The notes: a model not told the origin generated them from the sequence alone. A stretch of DNA of 64,000 nucleotides from Arthrobacter nitrophenolicus (GCF_000332815.1 NZ_AOFD01000020.1:1-64000), one strand, 5' to 3'. Numbered from the stretch's first letter, positions 43,797 through 54,004 are shown. Translations and numbers: made by a program.

Positions 43797-44330
43797 GTGA
43801 AAAACAAGCTTCTTTTGGGTATCGGAATTGCCACCGGCTACGTCCTTGGATCCCGGTCCGGGCGCGCTGCGTACGACAAGCTCAAGGCACGCGCCGCAGG
43901 AATTTGGGACAGCAAGCCCGTCCAGGACAAAGTGCATGTCGCCACGGATGCCATCAAGGAAAAGGCCCCCGAAGTGGCCGACCAGCTGACCGAGGCGGCA
44001 CGCCGGGCGGGGACCGTGCTTGGCTCCGCAATGCATCGTGAAGGCGCGTCCGGGTCTTCGGGTGACGGCAAACCCGCAACGTCCGACGCCGGCACTTCCA
44101 CGGCTGCCACCGCAAGCGGCACAGGTACTGGCACCATAGGCAACGGCGCCCCAGGCAGTTACGGAACCGCGGCGACTGGAACATCCGGCACCACGGGAGG
44201 CGCAGCGGGAACGTCCGGAACCCTGAGCGATGCGGGTGACCTCGGCGAGGACCACATCCCCGCGCACAGCACCCACCCGGAAACTACGAACCTGGGAACC
44301 ACATCCGATGAGGGTGGTTCGAAGGCCTGA
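43797..44330 (+). CDS. YtxH-like membrane-anchored protein with low-complexity tail
   Basis: This is a 177-aa protein. The N-terminus KNKLLLGIGIATGYVLGSRS is a short hydrophobic anchor with the GYVLGSRSGR signature of actinobacterial YtxH-type proteins. A helical stretch (YDKLKARAAGIWDSKPVQDK, TDAIKEKAPEVADQLTEAAR) follows, likely coiled. Residues about 82-150 are a Gly/Ser/Thr/Ala low-complexity region. Start GTG 43797 has AGGA 7 nt upstream. The role is unknown; it lies next to the GlsB stress gene. Confidence 0.8.
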   Translation: MKNKLLLGIGIATGYVLGSRSGRAAYDKLKARAAGIWDSKPVQDKVHVATDAIKEKAPEVADQLTEAARRAGTVLGSAMHREGASGSSGDGKPATSDAGTSTAATASGTGTGTIGNGAPGSYGTAATGTSGTTGGAAGTSGTLSDAGDLGEDHIPAHSTHPETTNLGTTSDEGGSKA

Positions 44331-44412
44331 GGCACTCTCTGCGTCAGATCATGACACGGGAAGCACCCTTGACAATGGGGCATTGACTTCCGTGTGCTAA
44401 AACTGAATCGCC

Positions 44413-44458
44413 ATGCTGGCCGTCGCGATCCTTGGGGGACGCGGCGGCCGGCATTTTT
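44413..44458 (+). terminator. Terminator after the YtxH-like gene
   Basis: Arms 44413-44426 (ATGCTGGCCGTCGC) and 44441-44454 pair at 12 of 14 positions around a 14-nt loop, followed by TTTTT (44454-44458). It lies between convergent genes. Confidence 0.65.
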
Positions 44459-44501
44459 GCTGGTCGGTGCTGGCAGGCCTTGGCGGTCAGGTGTTCAGGG
44501 C

Positions 44502-45092
44502 TCAGGTCACCAGGTCCGCGGCGCCAAAGGAAACGCTGAACTGCACGCACCACAGGTCCACTGACTTGTACCGCGCAAGATCAACGTCCGCGGGAATGTC
44601 GTAGACCTGGTTGCCTTGGTTTCCCTTGATCAGGCCCAGGTCGTAGTACTCGGCGGAACCCGCGGTAAACCAGCCGGCTGTGCCCTCAACTACTTTGGCA
44701 GCGCTCAACCAGACGTGGACATCCGGACCGTTCGACGTGTCCAGGTTCTCCAGGGTCAGCAGCCTTTTGCCGTCGGGCTGTTCAACGATCCGGACAGTGC
44801 CTGTGGTGGCGTGTTCGTGGCTGATCAGCGTGCCCACGGCCAATTGCCGGGGCCCGGGAGGCGTCGCCGGAGGAGCCTGGGGTTCGATGGCATCCCCGCC
44901 CGGAAGGCCTGAAGGAGAAGGCTGCGGCGGCGTGGTCTGGCTGGCTACAAACGGTAGTTGCTCGTCCACCCGCACATCTATGAAAAGCAGCCACGGCTTG
45001 AATACGACAAGCCCCACGACCAGGGCTGCGGCTGCCAGAACCGCCAGGATGACCTTCGATCGCCGGCCCAACCGGCCGCGGTTTCTGCCCAT
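44502..45092 (-). CDS. DM13 domain-containing protein
   Basis: This 196-aa protein has a basic N-terminus, one TM helix (VILAVLAAAALVVGLVVF) and a Pro-rich linker, placing the DM13 domain outside the membrane. The domain (about 80-195) reads ATTGTVRIVEQPDGKRLLTL, ENLDTSNGPDVHVWLSAA and VYDIPADVDLARYKSVDLWC, with the conserved Cys near the end. DM13 is proposed to be an electron-transfer-linked domain related to DOMON; the role in bacteria is unclear. It is convergent with the YtxH-like gene. Confidence 0.9.
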   Translation of the reverse strand: MGRNRGRLGRRSKVILAVLAAAALVVGLVVFKPWLLFIDVRVDEQLPFVASQTTPPQPSPSGLPGGDAIEPQAPPATPPGPRQLAVGTLISHEHATTGTVRIVEQPDGKRLLTLENLDTSNGPDVHVWLSAAKVVEGTAGWFTAGSAEYYDLGLIKGNQGNQVYDIPADVDLARYKSVDLWCVQFSVSFGAADLVT

Positions 45093-45267
45093 GGCTCCAT
45101 CGTCCGCGTAATAGCCACCCGGCGCAACGACGCCCCGGACCGTCCCGCCCTAATCTCGTGGCTTCCCTTCCCCATTCCGGAACAGCATGCGACCCCCGTT
45201 CAGCGGGTTTTCCACATAGCCCTCTCGAACCGGCTGTTTTGTCGGTGGTCTTTGGGAGAGTTGTCCC

Positions 45268-47244
45268 ATGGAGGCCATTGGGGAGCAGCTTGCAGAGTTC
45301 GGCAGTACTGCCGGCACTCTTCCGCTGGTTGCGCCGCAGCACCGCCGCCCGTTTATTGCGCACGACGCCGGCAGGCGGCCCGGGCGGCTGAGTCACCTTC
45401 CGGCGCACCAGGCTACCGCCGGTCCGGTTGCCCGCCCGGCCGAGGACCCGCTGGGGCTGGCCGCGATCGGTGCACTGCTCACCACGGCGGCAGCCGCTGC
45501 ACCGGAAGCCCTGGCAGCCGCGGACTATGCCGAAGCAGCTCATTACGCGGCCCACATTGAGGAACTTTCCCGGCGTCTGGAGTCTTTGCAGGTTCAGTCC
45601 GCCGGAGCCGTGGACCGCACCCGCACCCAAGCCATCGCCGCCGCCGCGGCCGCCCGAACCAGCCGGACCCGCACCAGCGCCGCAACAACGGACCGGCCGG
45701 GGCGGGGCTGGATGACCGGCTGGGACGCCAACGGCGTCGAGACACTGAACGAAACCGACGTTGACTGGCCCGCCTCCAGCACTCTTCAACCCGCAGCCGC
45801 GCCCGCAGCAGGTCAACAGGATCCGCCGGTGACATCCCCGGCCGACGACGGCTGCCGGAACACTGCCGAGTTCCTCAGGCTCCGGCTCCGGATCCCCATC
45901 CGCGAAGCCCGCCGCCGCCTTGCCCTCGCCCACCAGGTCCTGCCAGCCAGCAGCCTCACCGGACAACCCGTCCCACCGTTGCGCACCCACCTCGCCGCCG
46001 CGCTTGCTCCCACAGGCGGTGAAGCCGCAGCACCGGCAGTGTCCTCTCACGCCGCGACCATCATCACCGCAACCCTCGACCGGCTCCAACATCAAGCCAC
46101 GCCGGAAATCCTCGAGCACATCGAAAACCACCTCACCACCGCCGCCAGGACCACCGACCCCGACTTCCTCGCCCGTCTGGCCCGCCGATGGGCTGACACC
46201 ATCGACGCCGACGGTGCCGAACCCTCCGAAGAAGCGCTCCGCCACACCCAGGGAGCCTTCATCCGAAAACCCCGCCACGGCCTGCACCACGTCGAAATCT
46301 TCGCCACCACCGACCAGTACGAATACCTCGCCACCGTCATGAACACCGCCACCAACCCCCGCACCACCACCCCCAACACCAGCACCAGCCAGACAACGGA
46401 AAACCTCACGAGCAGCAGCCAGGCTCAGGTCCCGGCAGACAACCCGGATGCCACCGTGGACCCGCACCGGGACCTGGACATCAGCCTGGAACGGCGCTCC
46501 CGCCCCCAGCAACAGCTGGACGGGCTTGTCTCCGCCGTCAAAGCAGGGCTGACCACAAACCAGCTGCCCACCACAGGCGGCAACCGTCCCCAGATCATCG
46601 CAACCATCAACTACCAGGACCTCTTCCCCACCACCACCGCCGCCGCTACCGGCACCGGTGCAGCCGATGCGGACAGAAACAGTGCAGGCAGTACCACTGC
46701 GGGTAGGGCTAGTACTGGTGGAGCTAGTTTGGCTGGGCCCCATACGGACGGGTCAGGAACACGCGCGCGCCCAGGCCAGGACCGTACGCCCGACCGGCAC
46801 GGAACCGGAAACTTCGCCTTTACAGGACCAGCGGCCGCCACCACGCTGCGCAAAATAGCCTGCGACGCCGACATCATCCCCGCAGTACTGGGCACTCACG
46901 GCGAAATCCTGCACCTGGGACGCAAAACCCGGCTGTTCACCCCCGCCCAACGCCTCGCCCTCACGGCCCGCGACCAAGGATGCGCCTTCCCGGACTGCAC
47001 CATCCCCGCTCCGTGGTGCGAAGCCCACCACATCACCTACTGGTCACACGGCGGCGAAACCACCACCGACAACGGCGTCCTGCTCTGCAGTTTCCACCAC
47101 CACCTGATCCACAAAGAACAGTGGGCCATCGCCATCCAGCACGGCACCCCAAGCTTCATTCCACCGCCCCACGTCGACCCCAACCAAAGCCCCCGGCAAA
47201 ACAACTACTTCAAACCCCCACCACTCCCCCACCTGCGGGAGTGA
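45268..47244 (+). CDS. HNH endonuclease signature protein with DUF222 (13E12 repeat-type)
   Basis: This 658-aa actinobacterial protein has a DUF222 helical domain (about 60-480: FIRKPRHGLHHVEIFATTDQ, QQQLDGLVSAVKAGLTTNQL) and a C-terminal HNH nuclease: CAFPDCTIPAPWCEAHHITY, WSHGGETTTDNGVLLCSFHH. The paired Cys and His residues form the beta-beta-alpha metal site. Two internal low-complexity, threonine-rich linkers (about 368-395 and 455-510) are hypervariable in this family. GGGAGAG precedes ATG 45268. These genes occur in many copies in actinobacterial genomes; a biological target is not established. Codon use is notably C-ending in the C-terminal half. Confidence 0.9.
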   Translation: MEAIGEQLAEFGSTAGTLPLVAPQHRRPFIAHDAGRRPGRLSHLPAHQATAGPVARPAEDPLGLAAIGALLTTAAAAAPEALAAADYAEAAHYAAHIEELSRRLESLQVQSAGAVDRTRTQAIAAAAAARTSRTRTSAATTDRPGRGWMTGWDANGVETLNETDVDWPASSTLQPAAAPAAGQQDPPVTSPADDGCRNTAEFLRLRLRIPIREARRRLALAHQVLPASSLTGQPVPPLRTHLAAALAPTGGEAAAPAVSSHAATIITATLDRLQHQATPEILEHIENHLTTAARTTDPDFLARLARRWADTIDADGAEPSEEALRHTQGAFIRKPRHGLHHVEIFATTDQYEYLATVMNTATNPRTTTPNTSTSQTTENLTSSSQAQVPADNPDATVDPHRDLDISLERRSRPQQQLDGLVSAVKAGLTTNQLPTTGGNRPQIIATINYQDLFPTTTAAATGTGAADADRNSAGSTTAGRASTGGASLAGPHTDGSGTRARPGQDRTPDRHGTGNFAFTGPAAATTLRKIACDADIIPAVLGTHGEILHLGRKTRLFTPAQRLALTARDQGCAFPDCTIPAPWCEAHHITYWSHGGETTTDNGVLLCSFHHHLIHKEQWAIAIQHGTPSFIPPPHVDPNQSPRQNNYFKPPPLPHLRE

Positions 47245-47372
47245 ACCGTACCGTCCCTTCAGCTTGGTGCCCTACCCTGTTTGGCCCACTTCTCGCCCTC
47301 CCCCGCGTGGCATACCTCGCGGGCGGCTCCCCTGTCAGTGCCAGCTCGGCATGATGCCAGATCTTGGCGGTG

Positions 47373-48269
47373 CTAGCTTCCTTTGGTCCCGACCACTAAG
47401 GTGCCGTCCAGTTCTTCCGATCGAACGGTCCTCACAGCAAGGCCAGCCGATGCAACGATTGATGCTGTTCCCGCTGCCTGCTGCTCACTGGTTTCAATGA
47501 GAAGATGCCCGTCAGCACTCAACCATCCGGGGGCGGAAGCAGCCACAAGGCGGTGGATGTCGAGCCCGTCGGGCCCGCCGTCGAGGGAAAGGCGGGGTTC
47601 GTGAAGCCGCGCCTCAGGAGGCATGGTCCTGATCGCGTCGCTGGGCACATACGGAGCGTTGACTGCAAGCACCTGCACGCGGCCCCGGATCGAAACGGGA
47701 AGGGCAGCAAACAGGTCCCCCTCGTACACGCGGCCGCCCATCTTTTCGACGTTCCGCCGGGCGCAGGCCGCAGCAGCGGGATCTAGGTCGGAGGCGTGGA
47801 GTTCCAGATCTGGGTGCACAGCCAGCAGGGTGGCACCCACGGCCCCGGACCCGCAGCAGAGATCGACTACAACGCTGGACAGAGCGTGGGCGGACGGAGC
47901 GTGGCCGACCGGAACAGGGCTGGACGGAACGGTGCTGACGGGAACGGGGTCGGTCGGGGCAAGCAGTTCCAAAGCCGTTTGGACGAGCAGCTCGGTCCGC
48001 CGACGGGGCACAAAGACACCTTGCCCTACTTCGATCCGCTGACCGAAGAATTCGGCCCAGCCCAGGACATATTCAAGCGGAATGCCTGCGCGGCGCCGCT
48101 GCACCCCGCGGGCCAGTTCCGCGGGGCCGGAACATTCGGCCATCAGGAGCGCGGCCTCCTCCTCAGCGAAAACACAGCCGGCTCCCCGCAGGGCGGAGAC
48201 AATTCCAGCAAAAGTCAGGGAAGCGGGAGGTAATGCAACAGGAGCAGTAGACCATTCAGCAGGTGGCAT
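47373..48269 (-). CDS. Putative protein N(5)-glutamine methyltransferase (HemK/PrmC-like)
   Basis: This 298-aa class I methyltransferase has the HemK architecture: an N-terminal helical domain (FAGIVSALRGAGCVFAEEEA), the linker RRRAGIPLEYVLGWAEFFGQ, RIEVGQGVFVPRRRTELLVQ, the SAM motif VVVDLCCGSGAVGATLLAV, and VLAVNAPYVPSDAI. PrmC has NPPY at that motif; here it is NAPY, as in a paralogous actinobacterial subgroup of uncertain substrate. A Val/Pro/Ser-rich insert (PVPVSTVPSSPVPVGHAPS) lies before the SAM motif. Start 48269 (AAAGG 7 nt upstream) fits homology; the longer N-terminus is unlikely. Confidence 0.85.
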   Translation of the reverse strand: MPPAEWSTAPVALPPASLTFAGIVSALRGAGCVFAEEEAALLMAECSGPAELARGVQRRRAGIPLEYVLGWAEFFGQRIEVGQGVFVPRRRTELLVQTALELLAPTDPVPVSTVPSSPVPVGHAPSAHALSSVVVDLCCGSGAVGATLLAVHPDLELHASDLDPAAAACARRNVEKMGGRVYEGDLFAALPVSIRGRVQVLAVNAPYVPSDAIRTMPPEARLHEPRLSLDGGPDGLDIHRLVAASAPGWLSADGHLLIETSEQQAAGTASIVASAGLAVRTVRSEELDGTLVVGTKGS

Positions 48270-48466
48270 GGGAACGCCTTTCGGTGAGCCGGTGGGCACC
48301 CTGCATGCGCCAGTCAGGCCAGACGGCCCGGACAGCAGCACCAGGATGAACCCGAAACAGGTAACGCGTTGATCGGATTCACCTCCTGGTGCCGTGACTG
48401 GAAATTCCATGCTAGCTGAGGCCGGGTCGCCATGGAGCGAAGCCAAATCCTTGACAGGATGGAGGC

Positions 48467-49513
48467 ATGACCTCCGCCACTAGCGACACCATCATCTGGA
48501 CCGGAACCTACACATCGGACGGAGGCGGCCGCGCCGAGGGCATCGGTGCCCTCCGCGCGCATCAGGACGGCAGCCTGGAGTGGCTGGGCACGGCCGTGCA
48601 GGCGCAGTCGCCGTCGTTCATTGCCGTACATCCGTCCCTGCCGGTCGTTTATGCGGTGGCTGAGCAACGCCAGATGGTCCAGGCGTACCGCAGGACCGGC
48701 GAGTTCGGCCTGGAACCGCTCGGTCCGCCGCAGCCCGCCGGTGAGGCCACCTGCCATGTGGCCGTTGACCCGAGGGGCCGCTTTGTTACCGCTGCCTGCT
48801 GGGGTGACGGCCAGGTCCTCCTGTACGAACTGGATGCCGACGGCGGCATGACAGGGCGGTTCGCAGCGCCACCTTCGGCGGACCCGCACGCAAGCCTGTC
48901 ACCGGGCCGGCCGCGGCCAAGCCGCGCGCATGCCAGCCTGATGCTTCAGGACGGCCGCATCATGACCACCGATCTTGGGCATGACACCCTCCGTGTCTGG
49001 AACTACGTCCCGGGTACGGGGCTTGTTGCCGACCACGAGGTGGCGCTGGCGTTCGGCAGCGGTCCCCGCCATCTGGTGCAGCATGCCAGCGGCAACGTCT
49101 TCGTCGTCTCTGAATACTCCGTTGAGGTCTTTATCATCCGGCCGGAGGCCGGGACCTTTGAGCTGGTGTTCCGTGGACCGGCCACCTCCGGCGGCAGCCA
49201 GTCCGGGGACTCTGCGGCCGAGATCTCCCTTAGTAAGGACGGCCGCTACGCCTATGTGGGCGTCCGCGGCACCAATATCGTCAGCACCCTGGAGGTGGCC
49301 GGTGGCGGGACGGAGCTCCTGCCGGTGCACGACATGCCGAGCGGCGGTGACTGGCCGCGGCACCACCTGGTAAGGGGAAACTGGCTTCACGTGGCCCATG
49401 AACGGTCGGACAATGTCGCCACGTTCGCGCTGGATCCTGCCACCGGGCTGCCGGGCCCACTCCTCCACGACGTCCGGACCCCCTCACCCACAGCCCTCAT
49501 CCCGGCTGGCTGA
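48467..49513 (+). CDS. Lactonase family protein (6-phosphogluconolactonase-like beta-propeller)
   Basis: This 348-aa seven-bladed beta-propeller of the YbhE/Pgl type hydrolyses sugar lactones. Blade motifs are IIWTGTYTSDGGGRAEGIG, SPSFIAVHPSLPVVYAVAE, CHVAVDPRGRFVTAACWGDG, RAHASLMLQDGRIMTTDLGH, GSGPRHLVQHASGNVFVVSE and EISLSKDGRYAYVGVRGTN. RGNWLHVAHERSDNVATFAL closes the ring. There is no signal peptide. It is monocistronic. The exact lactone is unknown. Confidence 0.9.
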   Translation: MTSATSDTIIWTGTYTSDGGGRAEGIGALRAHQDGSLEWLGTAVQAQSPSFIAVHPSLPVVYAVAEQRQMVQAYRRTGEFGLEPLGPPQPAGEATCHVAVDPRGRFVTAACWGDGQVLLYELDADGGMTGRFAAPPSADPHASLSPGRPRPSRAHASLMLQDGRIMTTDLGHDTLRVWNYVPGTGLVADHEVALAFGSGPRHLVQHASGNVFVVSEYSVEVFIIRPEAGTFELVFRGPATSGGSQSGDSAAEISLSKDGRYAYVGVRGTNIVSTLEVAGGGTELLPVHDMPSGGDWPRHHLVRGNWLHVAHERSDNVATFALDPATGLPGPLLHDVRTPSPTALIPAG

Positions 49514-49625
49514 CGCCCCGGGCACTCGGGCTGACGGCTGCGGGCATTCGGGCTGGCGCCGTCCCGGAACCACGGACTGTCGCCCCCGGGTACGCACGCT
49601 GACGCCGCCCGGGCACTCGACGGGT
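49514..49625. repeat. Degenerate short direct repeats downstream of the lactonase gene
   Basis: Three to four imperfect units of the type GGGCACTCGGGCTGACG recur: GGGCACTCGGGCTGACG, GGGCATTCGGGCTGGCG, GGGTACGCACGCTGACG and GGGCACTCGACGGGTGC. No open frame or hairpin explains them. This may be decayed tandem duplication. Confidence 0.4.
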
Positions 49626-49686
49626 GCTTTCGGCAATGGCTCCAGCGACCCCGCACGGACATTACCCAAACGCTGGAGTTATTCAG

Positions 49687-49700
49687 TGCAAGCGCTTACA
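49687..49700. promoter_or_regulatory. LacI-type operator upstream of the alpha-amylase gene
   Basis: TGCAAGCGCTTACA is an almost perfect palindrome with the AAGCGCTT core typical of maltose/glucan-responsive LacI regulators in Gram-positive bacteria. It lies about 110 bp before the amylase start. Confidence 0.65.
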
Positions 49701-49811
49701 GTTGTGACGTGGTTCACAGGGCTTGCCGCCTGGTGAACCCGCACCCAGCAGAACGCCCTGCCTCCGGCAAGCCTGAACAGCAGCGCCGCTACACCAGGAA
49801 GGTCTCACCCT

Positions 49812-52800
49812 TTGATATCCCGCACCCCTAATAGCGCCTTGTCGCGCGCCAGAACCACCAGCCAGAATCGCAGACGAACCGGAACAGGAACAGGAACAAC
49901 CCCGTCCTCCATCCGGTCGGCGGGCATCCGCTCCGCGGCGGGAGTGGTTGCAGCAGCAGTTGCCGTGTCCGCAGCAGTCCTACCCGCAGCCGCCGCCCCC
50001 GGCACCACAGAGGGTCCAAAGCATCCGGGAGCGTCATCAGCCTCCACTCACTCCGGGCCCCGGTCACGGACGAGAACTTCTATTTCGTCATGGCCGACCG
50101 CTTCAGCAACGGCAGCACGGCCAATGACCAGGGCGGGCTTGGCCCGGATCCCATGGTCTCGGGCTTCGATCCAGCCAGGAAGGGGTTCTACAACGGCGGC
50201 GACCTGGCTGGGCTCCTCAACAAGATCGACTACATCCAGGGGCTTGGCACCACGTCCATCTGGCTTACTCCCAGCTTCAAGAACAAGGCCGTCCAGCCTG
50301 AAGACAAATCAGCTGGCTACCACGGCTACTGGATCACCGACTTCACCCAGATCGATCCGCACCTGGGCACCAACGACGAACTCAAGGCGCTCATCGACGC
50401 TGCCCACGCCCGGGGCATGAAGGTCTACTTCGACATAATCACCAACCACACGGCAGACGTCATCGGCTATGAGGAAGGTGCACGCAAAGGCTACGTCTCC
50501 AAGGATGCAGTTCCGTACAAGACGGCGGATGGCCAGGAATTCGATGACCGCGACTATGCCGGTACAGGCAGTTTCCCGGAACTGGACGCCACCACCTCCT
50601 TTCCCTACAAGCCCGTCCTGGACGAGAGCGAAAAGGACCTGAAGGTTCCGGCCTGGCTGAACGACCCCACCCTCTACCACAACCGCGGTGACACCACCTT
50701 CGCGGGCGAGGACGCCTACTACGGCGACTTCTTCGGCCTTGATGACCTCTTCACGGAGCACCCAACGGTGGTGGAAGGCATGAAGGACATCTACAAGACC
50801 TGGATCGGCGACTTCGGCGTGGACGGCTTCCGGATCGACACCATGAAGCACGTCAACAACGAGTTCTGGCAGGAATTCGGCCCGGACGTCCTCGCCTACG
50901 CGAAGGAACAGGGCAAGGAAGAATTCTTCATGTTCGGCGAGGTCTTCGACGCTACCAAGAGCTTCACCTCGCAGTTCACCACGCGGAACCAGATGCAGGC
51001 GGTACTGGACTTCCCGTTCCAGGACGCCGCCCGCAACTTTGCCTCGAAGAGCCAGGACACCCGCAACCTGGCAACGTTCTTCGCCGGCGATGACTGGTAC
51101 ACGGATGCGGACTCCAACGTCTACCAGCTGCCCACCTTCCTCGGTAATCACGATATGGGCCGCATCGGCAGCTTCATTGCGGCAGACAACCCGGGCTCGG
51201 ACGACGCCGAGCAGGTGGCCCGCGACCGGCTTGCCCACGAGCTGATGTACTTCTCCCGCGGCAACCCGGTGATCTACTACGGCGACGAGCAGGGCTTCAC
51301 CGGCCCCGGCGGAGACCAGGACGCGCGGCAGACCCTGTTCGCAAGCAAGGTGCCTGAGTACCTGGACGATGACCTGCTGGGGACTGACGCCACCCACGCC
51401 CAGGACAACTTCAACACCGGCCACCCGCTGTATGCCAAGATCAGCGAACTGGCGGCGCTGACCAAGGAACACCCCGCCTGCGGGACGGCGCGCACCAGCA
51501 CCGCTACGCGTCCGAGGGCGCGGGCATCTACGCCTTCTCCCGGACGGACGCTGAGGACCAGCGCGAATACGTTGTGGCGTTGAACAACAGTGAGCAGGCG
51601 CAGACGGCCGAGGTTCCCACCTATATCGCCAAGCGGAACTACACCCGCATCTATGGCGATGCGGCAGCAGAAACCAAGACGTCGGAGGACGGAAAGCTGA
51701 CGGTCACCGTCCCGCCGCTGTCCGCCGTGGTTTACGAATCTTCGGGCCGGATCCCGCATTCGAAGGCCGCGCCCGGCGTCGTGCTCCAGGAGCCTGCAGC
51801 GGCACCCGGTGACAATGGACGCCTTAATGTGACGGCCGACGTCGACGGTTCCTCATTCTATGAGGTCACCTTCGAAGCGAAGACAGCGGGCGGCAACTGG
51901 GAACCGATCGGCACTGACGACACCGCTCCCTACCAGGTCTTCCACGACGTCGCGGGCTTCGACGCCGGCACCGCGGTGGAGTACCGCGCAACCGTCCTGG
52001 ACAATGGCGGCCACACGGCCACCAGCCAAACGCGTTCGGCCAACGTCCCGGCGCCCGTCCTCACGCTGCAGAAACCCGAAGAGGGCAGCAGCGTCAAGGG
52101 CATGGTGGAACTCAGCGCCACGGCCGATCCCGAGAAGGCCAGCCACAGTGTGTCGTTTGAGCGCAGCGTGGCGGGCGGCGAGTGGACGGCCGTCGGATCT
52201 GATGCTTCTTCGCCCGTGTACTCCGCTACGGACGACGTCTCCAGCCTGGCGGACGGCACCGAGGTTAAGTACCGTGCTTCGATGAGCGGCCCCGGCTTTA
52301 CTGTTGCCAGCGGGGTGCGCACGGTCACCGTGGGCGATGCTCCGCAGCCTGACTCGGTGACCGTTGCCGGATCGCTGAACCAGGCGATGGGCTGCGCTGA
52401 AGCATGGCAGCCGGCCTGCACCCAGGCCATGATGGCCCTGGACCCGGCCGACAACATCTGGCGCCTGACGGTGGACCTGCCGGCAGGCAAATACGAGTAC
52501 AAGGCAGCACTGAATGGCGGCTGGGATGAAAACTACGGGGACGGCGGCCAGTTCAACGGGCCTAACCTCGTGCTGGACCACCCCGGCGGACCCGTCACGT
52601 TCCGCTACGACAACGGCACGCACGTCCTCAGCGCGGTCTACGCCTCCCAGCAGCCGGGGGCAGTTGCCGCCGCTGGCAGCATGAACAGCGAGCTTGGCTG
52701 CACCGCCGACTGGGAGCCCGCCTGTGACCAGGCCCAGCTGGTGCTGGACCCGGCAGACCTGGTGTGGAAGCTGAGCGTTCCGGACCTGCCCGCCGGGAGC

Positions 52801-52950
52801 TACGAGTTCAAGGCGGCGCTGAACCGCTCCTGGGACGTCAGCTACGGGGCGGGCGGCGCCTCGCCAGGTGCCAACATCGCCTTTGAGCACGACGGCGGCC
52901 CGGTCACCTTCCGCTACGACCACTTCAACCACGTGATCACGGCGGGTTAG
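49812..52950 (+). pseudogene. Secreted GH13 alpha-amylase with Ig-like and tandem X25 modules, two frameshifts
   Basis: The start is a TTG at 49812 with AGGAAGG 9 nt upstream. A signal peptide (AAGVVAAAVAVSAAVLPAAA) follows a long basic N-region. One G lost near 50028 moves the frame, and the GH13 barrel follows: NFYFVMADRFSNGSTANDQG, ITDFTQIDPHLGTNDELKAL, region II with the nucleophile GFRIDTMKHV, acid FMFGEVFD, and FLGNHDMGRIGSF. One C lost near 51477 moves the frame again into the domain C strand (YVVALNNSEQAQTAEVPTYI). Two Ig-like domains follow, then two X25 modules (VTVAGSLNQAMGCAEAWQPA; VAAAGSMNSELGCTADWEPA), as in pullulanases. The repaired length is about 1046 aa. It acts on extracellular starch; the LacI-type site upstream suggests maltose-type induction. 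Confidence 0.9.
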
Positions 52951-52965
52951 CCACAATCACCATGT

Positions 52966-53016
52966 GGAAGGCTCCCCGCCCTGTTCCCGATATCGGGACG
53001 GGGCGGGGAGCCTTCC
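52966..53016. terminator. Bidirectional terminator between alpha-amylase and the convergent oxidoreductase gene
   Basis: Arms GGAAGGCTCCCCGCCCTGTT... (52966-52988) and 52995-53016 pair almost completely over 22 bp around a short loop (GATATC). It is 16 bp after the amylase stop and 12 bp from the stop of the convergent gene. Confidence 0.85.
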
Positions 53017-53027
53017 TTCGTTCCCGG

Positions 53028-53984
53028 TCAGCCCTTGACGGGGTGGCCCAGGATGCCGATGAACCGGCGGACGGCGTCTTCGGCCGATGGCGGCGGCCCG
53101 AAGACCTCCGCCTGCCGCCTGGTGTCGGCAACATAGCGCCCGGACTGGAACCAGGCGATCATGGCCGCGAGGTCCTTCACCATTGGATTGAAGCGGCCCA
53201 CTACCAATCCCGCCGCCTTCAGGACCGGCATGGGGATGGAGCGGACCTTGATGGGTTTGCCGGTCAGGCGGGCGGCAATTTCGGCGACGTCCTGCATGCC
53301 GAGCGGACGGTCCCAGCCGATATCGATCCGCTGCCCGTCAACGCCGGGAGCGTCCACGGCTTCTGCCAGGTAACCGGCAAGGTCCGGGGTCAGCACGAAC
53401 GTGGTGGGGACGCGGGGCGAGCCCATCCACATGAGCTTGCCCTTGGCGATGGGGTCCCCGCCGAACCGGGTGACCTGGTCCAGGAAGGCGCCGGGCCGCA
53501 GCGCGACGAACGGAACACCAAGCTGCTCGAGCCTGTCCTCCATGAGCTTTTTGTGCCAGAAGTGCGGGACGTCCGGGGTCTGGTCGCAGGTGAGGATGCT
53601 GGTGAGGACGAACCGGCGGACGCCCCCGCGGTGCGCGGCCTCGGCCAGGTTGGAATTGCCCCTCGTATCGATATCGGGCGTATCCCCCTTGCTGTGCCTG
53701 GTGTAGCCGGCGGCCGAGGTAACCACAGCATCCACACCGGACATCGCGCGGTCGAGCGAGTCGGGGTCCATCATGTCTCCGCGGGCTATGTCTGCGCCGG
53801 CGGCCTCCAGCCGGGACGCATCCGAACCTGGCCGGACCAGGGCGCGCACCTGTTTCCCACGTTTCAGCAGCTCGGTGACCACCTGGCTCCCCAGGAACCC
53901 GGTGCCGCCAACCAGCAGGATGGGCCCACGCCCGTCCGGCTCCTTGGCCGGGCTTGCGGCGTCGGGGAACGGGTGGGGATTCAT
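53028..53984 (-). CDS. NAD(P)H-binding atypical SDR (NmrA-like)
   Basis: This 318-aa Rossmann protein has PILLVGGTGFLGSQVVTELL, VRALVRPGSDASRL, DAVVTSAAGYTRHSKGD and RFVLTSILTCDQTPDVPHFW, and lacks the classical YxxxK pair. It belongs to the NmrA/atypical SDR group that includes redox sensors and NADPH-dependent reductases. The C-terminus is helical (LAAMIAWFQSGRYVADT). Function is unknown. It lies 18 bp downstream of malQ on the same strand and may be co-transcribed. Confidence 0.88.
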   Translation of the reverse strand: MNPHPFPDAASPAKEPDGRGPILLVGGTGFLGSQVVTELLKRGKQVRALVRPGSDASRLEAAGADIARGDMMDPDSLDRAMSGVDAVVTSAAGYTRHSKGDTPDIDTRGNSNLAEAAHRGGVRRFVLTSILTCDQTPDVPHFWHKKLMEDRLEQLGVPFVALRPGAFLDQVTRFGGDPIAKGKLMWMGSPRVPTTFVLTPDLAGYLAEAVDAPGVDGQRIDIGWDRPLGMQDVAEIAARLTGKPIKVRSIPMPVLKAAGLVVGRFNPMVKDLAAMIAWFQSGRYVADTRRQAEVFGPPPSAEDAVRRFIGILGHPVKG

Positions 53985-54004
53985 GGCGCCCTCCTCAGGG
54001 TTGA

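Noticed and set aside
44782..46743. 653-aa open frame opposite the DUF222-HNH gene
   Set aside because: Gly-rich antisense shadow; the plus strand has a complete HNH motif and RBS.
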